DNA from: Clostridia bacterium
GTDB taxonomy: Bacteria; Bacillota; Clostridia; Oscillospirales; CAG-272
DNA: 32,686 nt
Direction of reading: 5' to 3'
NCBI GenBank assembly: GCA_017505745.1
Contig: JAFVOP010000005.1
Coordinates: forward strand, 1 to 32,686
In this document: one piece after another, positions 6,884 to 15,194 of the stretch
Position numbering within the stretch: the stretch's first letter is position 1
Layout: every line of letters starts with the position of its first letter
Notes under the pieces: model-generated
What the model was told of the DNA's origin: nothing
What the model saw: the letters and a program-made list of their open reading frames with translations, nothing else
Databases searched by the model: none
Made by a program: the position numbers and the translations under genes

Positions 6884-8092
6884 TTATTCTTCTCGGATCC
6901 TGAGGCCAAGATCTCTCAATCGGTCAAAGAAATCCGGAAAGCTTTTTTTCACGGCTTCCGCTCCTTCGATCTCGCCGCCAACCAGCGTGAGCAGCACCGC
7001 CATCGACATCACGATACGGTGATCGTTATGTCCGTCGATCGGTTCGGTAGGCGCATGGAGCAACGCGGGCTCCACCGTCAATGTATCCTCATCTACACAA
7101 ACGGAGACTCCCAGCTTTTGGAGCTCGGAGGCCATTGCCGCCGCGCGATCACTTTCCTTGATGCGCAGGCGCTTGGTGCCTTGGAACACACCGCCGTGCC
7201 CGGCGGCCGCCATTGCAAACAGGATCGGCCCCAGATCGGGACAGTCCTCAATCGACAGCGCAGACCTTTTCTGCTTTAACTGTTCATAAAATGCTCGGTA
7301 CACACGGTCCCCCTGCAGGCTATCCCGGCGCAGTCCCAAGACCTCTACGTCGCCGCCCACCAGGGAAAGCGCATCCAGAAACGCGGCGTTGGAGTAATCT
7401 CCCTCCACGGTGGTTTCACAGGAGCGGTATCGTTGATTTCCGCGCGTGCGGATGGTATACTCATCGATCCAGGACACTTCCACGCCAAATTCACGAAGCG
7501 CCGCCACCGTAAGATTTAAATAGGAGCGGCTTTCCACCGGCGGCAGAATACGGATCACACTGTCTCCGTCTGCCAGTGGAAGCGCAAACAGAAGTCCGCT
7601 GATAAACTGACTGCTGATATTCCCGGGCACCGTGTATTCGCCCGCCGGGAGCCTGCCTTTGACATTGATTTCCTGTCCTTCTTTCGAAAAGAGCAACCCC
7701 TTTTCGGCAGCAATGCGCTCATACACGTTCATGGGGCGTTGCATGAGATAGTGCGCTCCAACCATCTTGGCTTCGTGTCCCGAAAGCCATGCAATCGGAA
7801 TCAGAAAACGAAGCGTGCTTCCGCTTTCGCGACAAGCAAGCGGCGCGTTTGGCACGGTTTGCCGAGGATCGATACCGGAAACGCGTACCGTATCCCCCGC
7901 ATATTCGACCCGAGCGCCGAGCGCGCGCAGGCAATCGATCGTTGCAAGCACGTCCTCACACGGCGCAACCCCGTGAACCGTGCTTTTGCCTTCACTGAAG
8001 GCAGCGCAGATCAATAAACGGTGAGCCATGCTTTTGGAAGGAGGAGCAAAAACGCTCCCTTTCGCCCTCCCTTGTTCAACAATTACTCGCAT
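6884..8092 (-). CDS. aroA: 3-phosphoshikimate 1-carboxyvinyltransferase (EPSP synthase)
   Basis: The 402-residue enzyme joins shikimate 3-phosphate and phosphoenolpyruvate. PPSKSMAHR (17-25), CRESGSTLRF, GDYSNAAF, KESDRAAA and GHNDHRIVM are all recognisable, covering both substrate sites. Length is slightly short of the common 420-440 residues but no motif is missing. The ATG at 8092 overlaps the last codons of aroQ by 10 bases, with AAAGGA 8-9 bases upstream, which suggests translational coupling. Confidence 0.96.
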   Translation of the reverse strand: MRVIVEQGRAKGSVFAPPSKSMAHRLLICAAFSEGKSTVHGVAPCEDVLATIDCLRALGARVEYAGDTVRVSGIDPRQTVPNAPLACRESGSTLRFLIPIAWLSGHEAKMVGAHYLMQRPMNVYERIAAEKGLLFSKEGQEINVKGRLPAGEYTVPGNISSQFISGLLFALPLADGDSVIRILPPVESRSYLNLTVAALREFGVEVSWIDEYTIRTRGNQRYRSCETTVEGDYSNAAFLDALSLVGGDVEVLGLRRDSLQGDRVYRAFYEQLKQKRSALSIEDCPDLGPILFAMAAAGHGGVFQGTKRLRIKESDRAAAMASELQKLGVSVCVDEDTLTVEPALLHAPTEPIDGHNDHRIVMSMAVLLTLVGGEIEGAEAVKKSFPDFFDRLRDLGLRIREE

Positions 8093-8535
8093 ACGAAAGA
8101 ATCCTTTCGAAGATCGGCAAGATAGTCGATGGCTTCCAAATAACCGCCGATCCCGTGACCGACGATCGTTTTCACACAGGCTACCCGCAAATAACTGATC
8201 TGCCGGAATGCCTCGCGCTCCGCGACGTTGGAGATATGCACCTCCACCGCGGGCAGATTCGTCGATTTCAGCGCATCCAGCAATGCAATACTGGTATGCG
8301 TATAGGCGCCCGGATTGATTACAATCCCATCCGCACCTTCAAAATAGGCCTCCTGGATCCAATCCACCAACTGTCCTTCGTGATTGCTTTGAAGGCAGAT
8401 AGCCTCAATTTCCTTTTGTTTGCAATGCGCCTCGATCATTTCGATCAGTGCCGCGTAGGTGGTATTGCCGTACAACGCCGGCTCTCGGATCCCCAGCATA
8501 TTGAGGTTGGGGCCATTCAATATATAAAGCTTCAT
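8083..8535 (-). CDS. aroQ: Type II 3-dehydroquinate dehydratase
   Basis: The 150-residue enzyme dehydrates 3-dehydroquinate to 3-dehydroshikimate. It begins MKLYILNGPNLNMLG and shows the flexible-lid segment REPALYG with the catalytic Tyr, QSNHEG, NPGAYTHTS and the catalytic His in VEVHISN. An ATG four codons earlier (8547) exists. The start at 8535 is preferred because it overlaps the aroE-aroK stop codon as ATGA and matches the family N-terminus. Its presence explains the absence of a type I aroD. Confidence 0.96.
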   Translation of the reverse strand: MKLYILNGPNLNMLGIREPALYGNTTYAALIEMIEAHCKQKEIEAICLQSNHEGQLVDWIQEAYFEGADGIVINPGAYTHTSIALLDALKSTNLPAVEVHISNVAEREAFRQISYLRVACVKTIVGHGIGGYLEAIDYLADLRKDSFVCE

Positions 8536-9776
8536 ACCTGTTTCCATTCCCTTTCGATATCCTCTGCCACATCGGCGGCATCGCCGTTTACCTCAATCCG
8601 ACAGTCGGCAACTGCGCAATAGCGACCGTAACGCTCCTCGTACCGCCGACGGATCGCCTCACGAGAGGAAGCCAGCGGGCGATCCTCGGTGGGAAGCAGC
8701 TCTTCAAGCGGGCGGTCAACAAAATAAAGCCTTCCGTTACGCTTCAATTCGTTGACGTTTTCATCACGCAGGATCGCGCCCCCTCCCGTGGAGATCAAGA
8801 GGCCGTTTCGGAGTGCCAGCTTTTCGGAAATCACACGGCTCTCCAGATCCCGAAAGCCCTGTTCTCCCACTTCCGCAAAGAGTTCGGGGATTGATTTTCC
8901 AGCTTCCTCAGCGATCATAGCGTCCATCTCGCAAAGGGTAAGCCCCAGCCGCTCGGCCAAGAGCGCTCCCACGGTGCTTTTTCCGCACCCCGGCATTCCG
9001 ATCAGAACCATATTTTCTTTCTGTCTCAACACGGCTTGGTAGACGCGACGTAACACCTCGTTTGGATAAGTCACGTCCAAAAAGATCTCCGAGGCGCGCA
9101 CCGCCTGCGCCACCAGCATAAAGAGCCCGCCCTCGGCAGGGATCCCCCGTGCCCTTGCATCGAGCACCAGTTGCGGCCGCAAGGGATTATAAACGGCGTC
9201 TACCACTCCCTCGAGATTTGGGAAATCCGCTATATTTACTGCCGTTGCGTGCGGATGCGGATACATGCCGCAGGGCGTAGTGTTGATCAAGACCTGAACA
9301 TCGGCGTGCTCGCGGGAAAGGGTTTCATAATCGATCGCGCCGTTTCTTGCACTGCGGCTCACCCGCAACACAGTGGAGGAGCCCAGGCTCTCAGCAACGG
9401 CACATGCAGTCCGTGAGGTGCCGCCGGTGCCAAGCACCGCTATCTTTTTTCCCGCAAGAGAGAGCCCCAGTCGCGCGATCAAGGCATTCATCCCGTAAAA
9501 GTCGGTGTTATAGCCGTAAAGCCTTCCGTTTCGGTTAACGATCGTATTGACCGCTCCAATTGCCTTGGCCTGCTCATCAATGTATGAAAGATACGGGATC
9601 ACGGTTTCCTTGTAAGGGATCGTAACGTTGATACCGCGAAAGTCGCCGGCCGTCAGAAATGCCCCTACCTCTTCGGGAGCAAGCTCTTGGAGCTCATAGC
9701 GGTAAGAGCCCAGCTCCCGGTGGATCTCCGCCGAAAAGCTGTGCTTTAAGTGCTCGCCTATGCAACCGTATTCCAT
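8532..9776 (-). CDS. aroE-aroK: Bifunctional shikimate dehydrogenase-shikimate kinase fusion
   Basis: One 414-residue protein covers two consecutive pathway steps. Residues 1 to about 255 are AroE: HSFSAEIH, Lys56 in VTIPYKE, Asp92 in GYNTDF, and the NADP loop GTGGTSRTA. Residues from about 255 are AroK: P-loop GMPGCGKST (260-268), EMDAMI where kinases usually have DxD, STGGGA (329-334) and the lid around EDRPLAS. The fusion would reduce 3-dehydroshikimate and then phosphorylate shikimate. The frame is continuous through the junction. The kinase residue usually Asp at the first DxD position is Glu, a conservative change. The 3' end overlaps aroQ by 4 bases. Confidence 0.94.
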   Translation of the reverse strand: MEYGCIGEHLKHSFSAEIHRELGSYRYELQELAPEEVGAFLTAGDFRGINVTIPYKETVIPYLSYIDEQAKAIGAVNTIVNRNGRLYGYNTDFYGMNALIARLGLSLAGKKIAVLGTGGTSRTACAVAESLGSSTVLRVSRSARNGAIDYETLSREHADVQVLINTTPCGMYPHPHATAVNIADFPNLEGVVDAVYNPLRPQLVLDARARGIPAEGGLFMLVAQAVRASEIFLDVTYPNEVLRRVYQAVLRQKENMVLIGMPGCGKSTVGALLAERLGLTLCEMDAMIAEEAGKSIPELFAEVGEQGFRDLESRVISEKLALRNGLLISTGGGAILRDENVNELKRNGRLYFVDRPLEELLPTEDRPLASSREAIRRRYEERYGRYCAVADCRIEVNGDAADVAEDIEREWKQV

Positions 9777-9800
9777 TTCCGTATCCTCCTTTTTATGTTT

Positions 9801-10565
9801 TTAATTTTTTTCTTTTAAAGCTCGATCGATCCGTTTGAATATTTTGCAAGTACAAACAAACAGACAAATAAAAGCAATCAACAATCCAAGCATTACGATA
9901 CAACAGAATGACATTCCAACGATTCCAAACAGATCGGGGGGAGAAAATTGCCCTACCAAGCACCAGAACATCAATGCGGTTAAGAGCAAGATGATTGTAA
10001 AAAACAGTGCGTATGAGGGAATGTGATACCAAGCAAACTCCCGTTGAAAAAAGCTACGACGATAACGGCAACATTTGCTTTCCTCAACCGCCGTTGCTTT
10101 TTGAATGAAAAGATCAGGTGGCACCAACACGCACGCATCTTTCTTGTATTGGGATTTTTGATACGAAATTAATATAGGTGTTTCAGTTGCCTTGATCCGA
10201 ACCGTCTTTGTCAACTCAAACGGATCTATTTCATAAAAAAATTTATGAACATTGATTCCATTATCATGATCAGCTAAAAAAGCAACAAAAGAAAGAATCA
10301 AAATGATTGGAAAAAGCAAAACCAGCAAAAAACAGGACAAGATCTTCAAAACGGGGTTCCGTATCTTTTGTCCCCGACCGATTATATCATCGCCTGTATG
10401 ATCATCAGTACAAAGACGATCGATGCGCACCAAATATTCGGGGGTATCCTCCACTTCAAATACAACGCTTCGGTTTTCTTTGTCCATTGTTTGCTTTTGC
10501 CCGTTCAAGGAAATCGAAAAAGCATCTTCAAAGTGATTGTTATGCAATTGGAAGGTCAATTTCAT
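9801..10565 (-). CDS. Membrane protein of unknown function inside the aro operon
   Basis: The 254-residue protein is not recognised. The first 80 residues are hydrophilic and look beta-rich. A hydrophobic segment follows at about 92-118 (CFLLVLLFPIILILSFVAFL), then a soluble region of about 80 residues. Two more hydrophobic segments (FFTIILLLTALMFWCLV and GMSFCCIVMLGLLIAFICLF) precede a basic tail. An in-frame ATG at 10640 lies inside aroC; the start at 10565 is chosen because AAGGAG lies just upstream. It is co-directional, 29 bases after aroC and 24 bases before aroE-aroK, so it is probably co-transcribed. It is more AT-rich than its neighbours, suggesting a later insertion. Confidence 0.65.
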   Translation of the reverse strand: MKLTFQLHNNHFEDAFSISLNGQKQTMDKENRSVVFEVEDTPEYLVRIDRLCTDDHTGDDIIGRGQKIRNPVLKILSCFLLVLLFPIILILSFVAFLADHDNGINVHKFFYEIDPFELTKTVRIKATETPILISYQKSQYKKDACVLVPPDLFIQKATAVEESKCCRYRRSFFQREFAWYHIPSYALFFTIILLLTALMFWCLVGQFSPPDLFGIVGMSFCCIVMLGLLIAFICLFVCTCKIFKRIDRALKEKN

Positions 10566-10594
10566 TTTGATCTCCTTTCTGTATCTGCAATCTT

Positions 10595-11677
10595 TTAATC
10601 CAAAAAATCCGTCCCGAAACGCTGTGCCAGCAGATCGCACAGAACCAACGCCGTAACGCTATCCACCACTACGCGTGCGCGGTGAATGATAGCGGGATCG
10701 TGTCTGCCCTTCAGGGAGAGGGTTGCGTTTTGCACGGTTGTCATGTCCACGCTATCCTGCTCACAAAAAATGGAAGGGGTCGGTTTTACAGCGCAACGAA
10801 AAACGACCGGCATTCCATTGGTAATACCGCCGTTGATCCCGCCGTTGTGATTGGTGGCGGTGACAATCCTTCCGTTTTCCACACGGAGCCCGTCATTGGC
10901 CTCACTTCCACGTAGGTTGGCAAAACCAAAGCCCGCTCCGAATTCCACTCCCTTAACGGCTGGGATCGAAAAGAGTGCATGCGCAAGAACTCCTTCTACC
11001 GTATCAAACCACGGCTCTCCCACACCGGCGGGAAGCCCCGAAACAGCCGTTTCCAGAATTCCGCCTACACTGTCCCCCACACTTGCCGCGCGTTCGATCT
11101 CTCCCCGCATCGCATCCGATGCCTGCGGATCGAGGGCTGGAAACAGCATCCCGTTCAATTGCTCCAAATCGGTATCCAAATCTCCAAACGAACGGTCGGG
11201 AACCCCTGCAAGCGAGGAAATATGCGTACCGATCCGAATCCCGTTTTGGCGCAACGCCGAAATCGCAATGGCGCCAACGGCCACGAGCGCTGCGGTAATT
11301 CTGCCCGAAAAATGTCCGCCGCCGCGATAGTCCTGGTATCCGTGATACTTGCACTCCGCAGTATAATCGGCGTGACCGGGGCGCGGCAATCCCTTTTCAT
11401 AATCTCCGCTTCGGGTATTGGTATTGGGGATCAGAATGCAAAGCGGAGTTCCCGTAGTCCGTCCCTCAAACACACCGCTGACAATGCGAAAGGGATCCGA
11501 CTCCACGCGGGAGGTAGAGATCTTTCCGTGCGGACGGCGCAAGGAAAGCTGATGTCGGATAAATTCCTCATCCACACACAATCCGGGTGCCAGCCCGTCG
11601 ATCACCGCGCCGATCTCGGCTCCGTGACTCTCTCCAAATAACGTGACACTCACGCTTTGACCGAATGTATTTTTCAT
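10595..11677 (-). CDS. aroC: Chorismate synthase
   Basis: The 360-residue FMN-dependent enzyme converts EPSP to chorismate, the branch point of aromatic synthesis. GESHG (15-19), RRPHGKISTSRVESD, TRSGDYE and GGHFSGRITA identify it, and length is normal. AAAGGA lies about 8 bases before ATG 11677. It begins 13 bases after aroB. Confidence 0.96.
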   Translation of the reverse strand: MKNTFGQSVSVTLFGESHGAEIGAVIDGLAPGLCVDEEFIRHQLSLRRPHGKISTSRVESDPFRIVSGVFEGRTTGTPLCILIPNTNTRSGDYEKGLPRPGHADYTAECKYHGYQDYRGGGHFSGRITAALVAVGAIAISALRQNGIRIGTHISSLAGVPDRSFGDLDTDLEQLNGMLFPALDPQASDAMRGEIERAASVGDSVGGILETAVSGLPAGVGEPWFDTVEGVLAHALFSIPAVKGVEFGAGFGFANLRGSEANDGLRVENGRIVTATNHNGGINGGITNGMPVVFRCAVKPTPSIFCEQDSVDMTTVQNATLSLKGRHDPAIIHRARVVVDSVTALVLCDLLAQRFGTDFLD

Positions 11678-11690
11678 CGTACCGATCCTT

Positions 11691-12707
11691 TCAAAGTGAA
11701 CTTAAGGACGTGCGGATCTGTTCTTTCCAAGTCTCCAAGGGTAGCTTTCGGATCTCGCAGGTACCCGGTGTTTCCACCCAAACCACGGAAATATCCTTTC
11801 CCGCGCATTTTTTATCGTGAGACGCATTTTCCAGCATGGCTTCCAGATCGCCGCGGATCTCGGTGGGAAGGCCTAAAAGCTTCAGTACACGGAGCAACCG
11901 CATCCGAACGCTCTCCGCACACATGGGAAGCATGCCGAGCGCCACACATTCGCCGTGATAATAGCCGTGTAAATGCTCTGCGGCTTCAATTCCGTGTCCA
12001 AGCGTATGCCCAAAGTTAAGAATGCGACGCAGTCCCATCTCCTTCTCATCCTGCTCCACCACGTATTTCTTGATGCGGAGCGAACGTTCGATTACCGTAT
12101 CGATCCTCTTTTCTGCCTCGCCGCTTTCAAAAAGCGAGAACAGCTCCGTATCGGAGGTCAGCGACATTTTCACAGCCTCGGCAAGTCCGTTTGCGATCTG
12201 GCGATGCGGGAGAGTGGACAGCACGTCGGGATCGATCAGAACCCGTTTTGGCTGATAGAACGCGCCCACGATGTTTTTTACGTCGTCCAGATCGATCGCC
12301 ACCTTACCGCCGATCGAAGAGTCGACCTGCGAAAGCACGGTGGTGGGAATGTTGTAAAAATCGATTCCGCGCATAAAGGATGCCGCGACAAAGCCGGCGA
12401 GATCCCCTACTACACCGCCCCCCACCGCAACCACGCAATCGGTGCGGGTGAAGTTGTGCGAAAGAAGCTTGCGGCAAAGCATCTCAAACATGGAAAAGCA
12501 CTTGCTGCCTTCCCCCTCGGGGACCGTAACCACCGTGGGCTCCTTGCATTGCTTTGCAACAGATTCCGCGTACTGCGCGGGAACGCCGCTATCCGTTACA
12601 ATCAGTACACGGCGATCCAGGTTCAGATACTCGCCTGCGCGGGAAATTGCCCCACGCTCCAAAATAATATCATAGCCGTTTTGCGGCAGATCCAAATGTA
12701 ATACCAT
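11691..12707 (-). CDS. aroB: 3-dehydroquinate synthase
   Basis: The 338-residue NAD- and metal-dependent enzyme cyclises DAHP to 3-dehydroquinate. GGGVVGD (96-102), GFVAASFMRGI, PTTVLSQVDSSIGGK and the metal-site HTLGHGIE are present. The open frame extends upstream into pheA, but ATG 12707 is preferred because GGAGGAG lies 4 bases before it and MVLHLDLPQNGYDI is a typical N-terminus. It lies 16 bases after the pheA stop. Confidence 0.95.
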   Translation of the reverse strand: MVLHLDLPQNGYDIILERGAISRAGEYLNLDRRVLIVTDSGVPAQYAESVAKQCKEPTVVTVPEGEGSKCFSMFEMLCRKLLSHNFTRTDCVVAVGGGVVGDLAGFVAASFMRGIDFYNIPTTVLSQVDSSIGGKVAIDLDDVKNIVGAFYQPKRVLIDPDVLSTLPHRQIANGLAEAVKMSLTSDTELFSLFESGEAEKRIDTVIERSLRIKKYVVEQDEKEMGLRRILNFGHTLGHGIEAAEHLHGYYHGECVALGMLPMCAESVRMRLLRVLKLLGLPTEIRGDLEAMLENASHDKKCAGKDISVVWVETPGTCEIRKLPLETWKEQIRTSLSSL

Positions 12708-12723
12708 GGTTCTCCTCCGAAGA

Positions 12724-13806
12724 TCAAACGCCGGCATAGGTTCCAACCAGCTTGAGGCGGTCGCAGAAATTCTCCAGCTCACACAGCATTGCTCTTCCGT
12801 CCTCCGTGTGCACGTTGCCCTCGGCCTCCACATAGAAATAATACTGCCACAAAAGCTCCTTCATCGGACGGCTCCGAAGCGTTCTCATGTTAAACCCGTG
12901 CTGACCGATCACGTTGATCGCACGCGCCAGAGAGCCCGCCTCGTGCTTTACGGTAAAGACCAGAACAAAGGTCTCTCCCTTTCGCGTGGGATTGGTGTCC
13001 TCCGAACGGGAGAAGACAGCAAACCGCGTGGTGTTGCTACGGCTGGCGTTGATATTCCGCTCCATCACTTCCAGCCCAAATACCCCCGCCGCATCCTCAC
13101 TGGCGATTGCCGCAACCGTGGGATCCCGCTTCTCTGCAACATACCTGGCGGCAAGCGCGGTGTTGGTATATTCCTGAGGAGTCCAGCCGTGCTTGCGAAT
13201 ATACTCGGCACACTGTCCAAGCGCCTGCGGATGACTCAGCACCGTTTTGATCTCTTCCCGCGCGGTTCCGGGAACCACCAGAAGATCGTGTGACACGGCA
13301 AGATCCATCATCGCATTCACGTAAAGGCTGCCGGAAAACATCAGATCGGTCACCTGCCCTACCTCGCCGTTGTAGCTGTTTTCCACAGGAAGCACGGCGG
13401 CGTCACAGTCACCATCCTCCACCGCGCGGTAGGCAGCGCCGAAGTCTCCGTAGGCTACCCGCTTGGCCGAAGGAAAGAGCTTTCCTGTTGCAATATGCGC
13501 AAACGCGCCCTCGGTTCCACAGTAGGCCACGCGCATGCCCTCCAGCAACCGGTGCTGATAGGCGCGCGAGATCGCCATGTTATTGCGAATAAAGTTGATG
13601 TAATAGGCGCGTAATGTCTCATCCTCTACACGCTCGGCGCCGCGACGAAGCACCTGTTCCTCTCTTGCCGCGTCAAGGATCGGGAGACCGTGCGCCTGCT
13701 TGTATTGCGCAACCATCTCGGCAGCTTCCATTCGGCGCACAAACAAACGCGCCATTTCATCGTCGACCTCATTGATGATCGATCTTGCTTGTTCCAGTAA
13801 ATCCAT
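12724..13806 (-). CDS. pheA: Chorismate mutase-prephenate dehydratase (P-protein)
   Basis: The 360-residue bifunctional enzyme converts chorismate to prephenate and on to phenylpyruvate. Residues 1-88 form an AroQ-class chorismate mutase (INEVDDEMARLFVRRM, then KQAHGLPILDAAREE). Residues 92 to about 270 form the prephenate dehydratase domain (AYCGTEGAFAH, PVENSYNGEV, and NTTRF for catalysis). A C-terminal ACT domain follows (VKHEAGSLARAI, LRSRPMKE), so phenylalanine feedback is likely. The common ESRP signature reads RSRP here. The start at 13806 is preferred over ATG 13815 because AAGGA is 8 bases upstream of 13806 and would abut 13815. Confidence 0.95.
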   Translation of the reverse strand: MDLLEQARSIINEVDDEMARLFVRRMEAAEMVAQYKQAHGLPILDAAREEQVLRRGAERVEDETLRAYYINFIRNNMAISRAYQHRLLEGMRVAYCGTEGAFAHIATGKLFPSAKRVAYGDFGAAYRAVEDGDCDAAVLPVENSYNGEVGQVTDLMFSGSLYVNAMMDLAVSHDLLVVPGTAREEIKTVLSHPQALGQCAEYIRKHGWTPQEYTNTALAARYVAEKRDPTVAAIASEDAAGVFGLEVMERNINASRSNTTRFAVFSRSEDTNPTRKGETFVLVFTVKHEAGSLARAINVIGQHGFNMRTLRSRPMKELLWQYYFYVEAEGNVHTEDGRAMLCELENFCDRLKLVGTYAGV

Positions 13807-13827
13807 AGGGTTCATCCTTCTTCAGGG

Positions 13828-15012
13828 TTAGATTTGATATGACTGTGCCAATGCATAGAAGGCAGGGAGTGAACGCTCGATCTGTTCGGTAGTTACGCAA
13901 TAAGAGATGCGCACATACCCCGGGTAACCGAAATCGTCGCTCGGCACAAGCAAGAGCTCAAACGATTTCGCGCGCTCGCAAAACGCATTGGCATCGGGCT
14001 CGAGAGCCTTTACAAACAGATAAAAAGCACCGTCGGGCCTGACCGGCGAATAGCCATATTCGGTCAGCTTTTCATAAAGCAACTTACGGTTGGTATCATA
14101 CACGGAAAGATCAGCTGTTTCCCCCAGCACCGCCGGGATCAGATACTGAAACAGGCTGGGAGAACAAACGAAGCCAAGGGCTCTTCCCGCGCCGCAAATC
14201 GCTTGATAAAGCGCTGTAAAATGCGCCGCCTTCGGGGATACCAGGATATATCCGATGCGTTCGCCCGGAAGCGAGAGCGACTTACTGAAGGAATAGCAAA
14301 CAAGCGTGTTGTCATAGTGATTCGGCAAATACGGAACCGTAATATCCTCGTAAACCAATTCGCGATACGGCTCGTCCGCAATCAGGTAGATCGGCTGTCC
14401 ATGCATTTCGGACACTCGCTTCAAAAGCGCACAAAGTGACTTGACGTTTTCCTCGGTGATCACAGTTCCCGTAGGATTGTTGGGAGAATTGAGGATCAAA
14501 GCACGGGTTTTGGGAGTAATGGCTCGCTCCAACGCCGCAAGGTCGGGTTGAAAATCCCCTTCCCTGCACTTCACCGCAATCACTCTCGCTCCGGTTCGTT
14601 CCACAAAAACGCGGTACTCGGGAAAGAAAGGTGCAAGTAAAATCACTTCATCCCCCGGATTTAGCACAGCCGTCAGTGAAACCGTGAGAGAAGCCGCCGC
14701 TCCGGCCGTAAGATAGAGGCAGTCGGCAGTAACATTGGTCCCGTGAGTGCGGTTGATATAGTCGGCAATTGCCGCACGCACACCTGCATCGCCCTGTGCC
14801 GAGGTATACCCGTGCAAAGCTACCGGATCATGCGTTAAGAGCTCCGTAAGCGTTTCTTCTACAAGTGTGGGAGAAGGCACACTGGGGTTTCCCAAACTGA
14901 AATCAAACACGTTCTCGGCTCCAATTTCGGCTTTACGCTTCTTTCCGTATTCAAAAAGCTCACGAATCACCGAGCGCTTCGCGCCCAACTCCCGCATCCT
15001 TTCGTTGATCAT
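13828..15012 (-). CDS. PLP-dependent class I/II aminotransferase, probably aromatic
   Basis: The 394-residue fold-type I aminotransferase is the first gene of the operon. NSPNNPTG (175-182), Asp213 in IADEPYRELVY, Lys244 in SFSKSLSLPGER for the PLP Schiff base, and a C-terminal Arg in YVRISYC are seen. Family members transfer amino groups to phenylpyruvate, hydroxyphenylpyruvate or oxaloacetate. Placement directly before pheA, with tyrA in the same operon, suggests it completes phenylalanine and tyrosine synthesis; this is inferred from context. GGAGG precedes ATG 15012. Confidence 0.88.
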   Translation of the reverse strand: MINERMRELGAKRSVIRELFEYGKKRKAEIGAENVFDFSLGNPSVPSPTLVEETLTELLTHDPVALHGYTSAQGDAGVRAAIADYINRTHGTNVTADCLYLTAGAAASLTVSLTAVLNPGDEVILLAPFFPEYRVFVERTGARVIAVKCREGDFQPDLAALERAITPKTRALILNSPNNPTGTVITEENVKSLCALLKRVSEMHGQPIYLIADEPYRELVYEDITVPYLPNHYDNTLVCYSFSKSLSLPGERIGYILVSPKAAHFTALYQAICGAGRALGFVCSPSLFQYLIPAVLGETADLSVYDTNRKLLYEKLTEYGYSPVRPDGAFYLFVKALEPDANAFCERAKSFELLLVPSDDFGYPGYVRISYCVTTEQIERSLPAFYALAQSYQI

Positions 15013-15053
15013 TCCATGCCTCCGTTTTCACAAACCAAAACAATATAAAATTT

Positions 15054-15082
15054 ATTATATTATACGGGGAAGGAATTGTCAA
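15054..15082 (-). promoter_or_regulatory. Consensus sigma-A promoter of the aromatic-methionine operon
   Basis: TTGACA (15077-15082), 17 bp, TATAAT (15054-15059) on the minus strand is a perfect consensus promoter. The transcript should start near 15047, leaving a leader of only about 35 bases. That is too short for a T-box or riboswitch and no leader peptide or attenuator was seen. It is the only clear promoter found for the genes from 15012 to 2664. Confidence 0.88.
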
Positions 15083-15149
15083 GCATCTACCCGCAAAAAA
15101 AGAAAGTTTTCCAAAAAAAATCGATTTTTTTGTACAAACGAAACAAAAG

Positions 15150-15189
15150 AAAACGGACAAATCCGCCCTGTGACAGATTTGTCCGTTTT
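15150..15189 (-). terminator. Strong terminator after uvrA
   Basis: A perfect 14 bp stem, AAAACGGACAAATC (15150-15163) with GATTTGTCCGTTTT (15176-15189), has a 12-base loop. It begins 5 bases after the uvrA stop and on the minus strand runs into TTTTCTTTTGTTT. It insulates the uvr operon from the downstream amino acid operon promoter. Confidence 0.9.
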
Positions 15190-15194
15190 CTTTT

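Noticed and set aside
9801-10565. Homology of the aro-operon membrane protein to the tandem pair at 20163-21334
   Set aside because: The general layout is similar (soluble region plus membrane helices), but I could not align any shared motif.
15013-15053. A T-box or other riboswitch leader for the amino acid operon
   Set aside because: The leader between promoter and ATG is about 35 bases with no stem or specifier structure.
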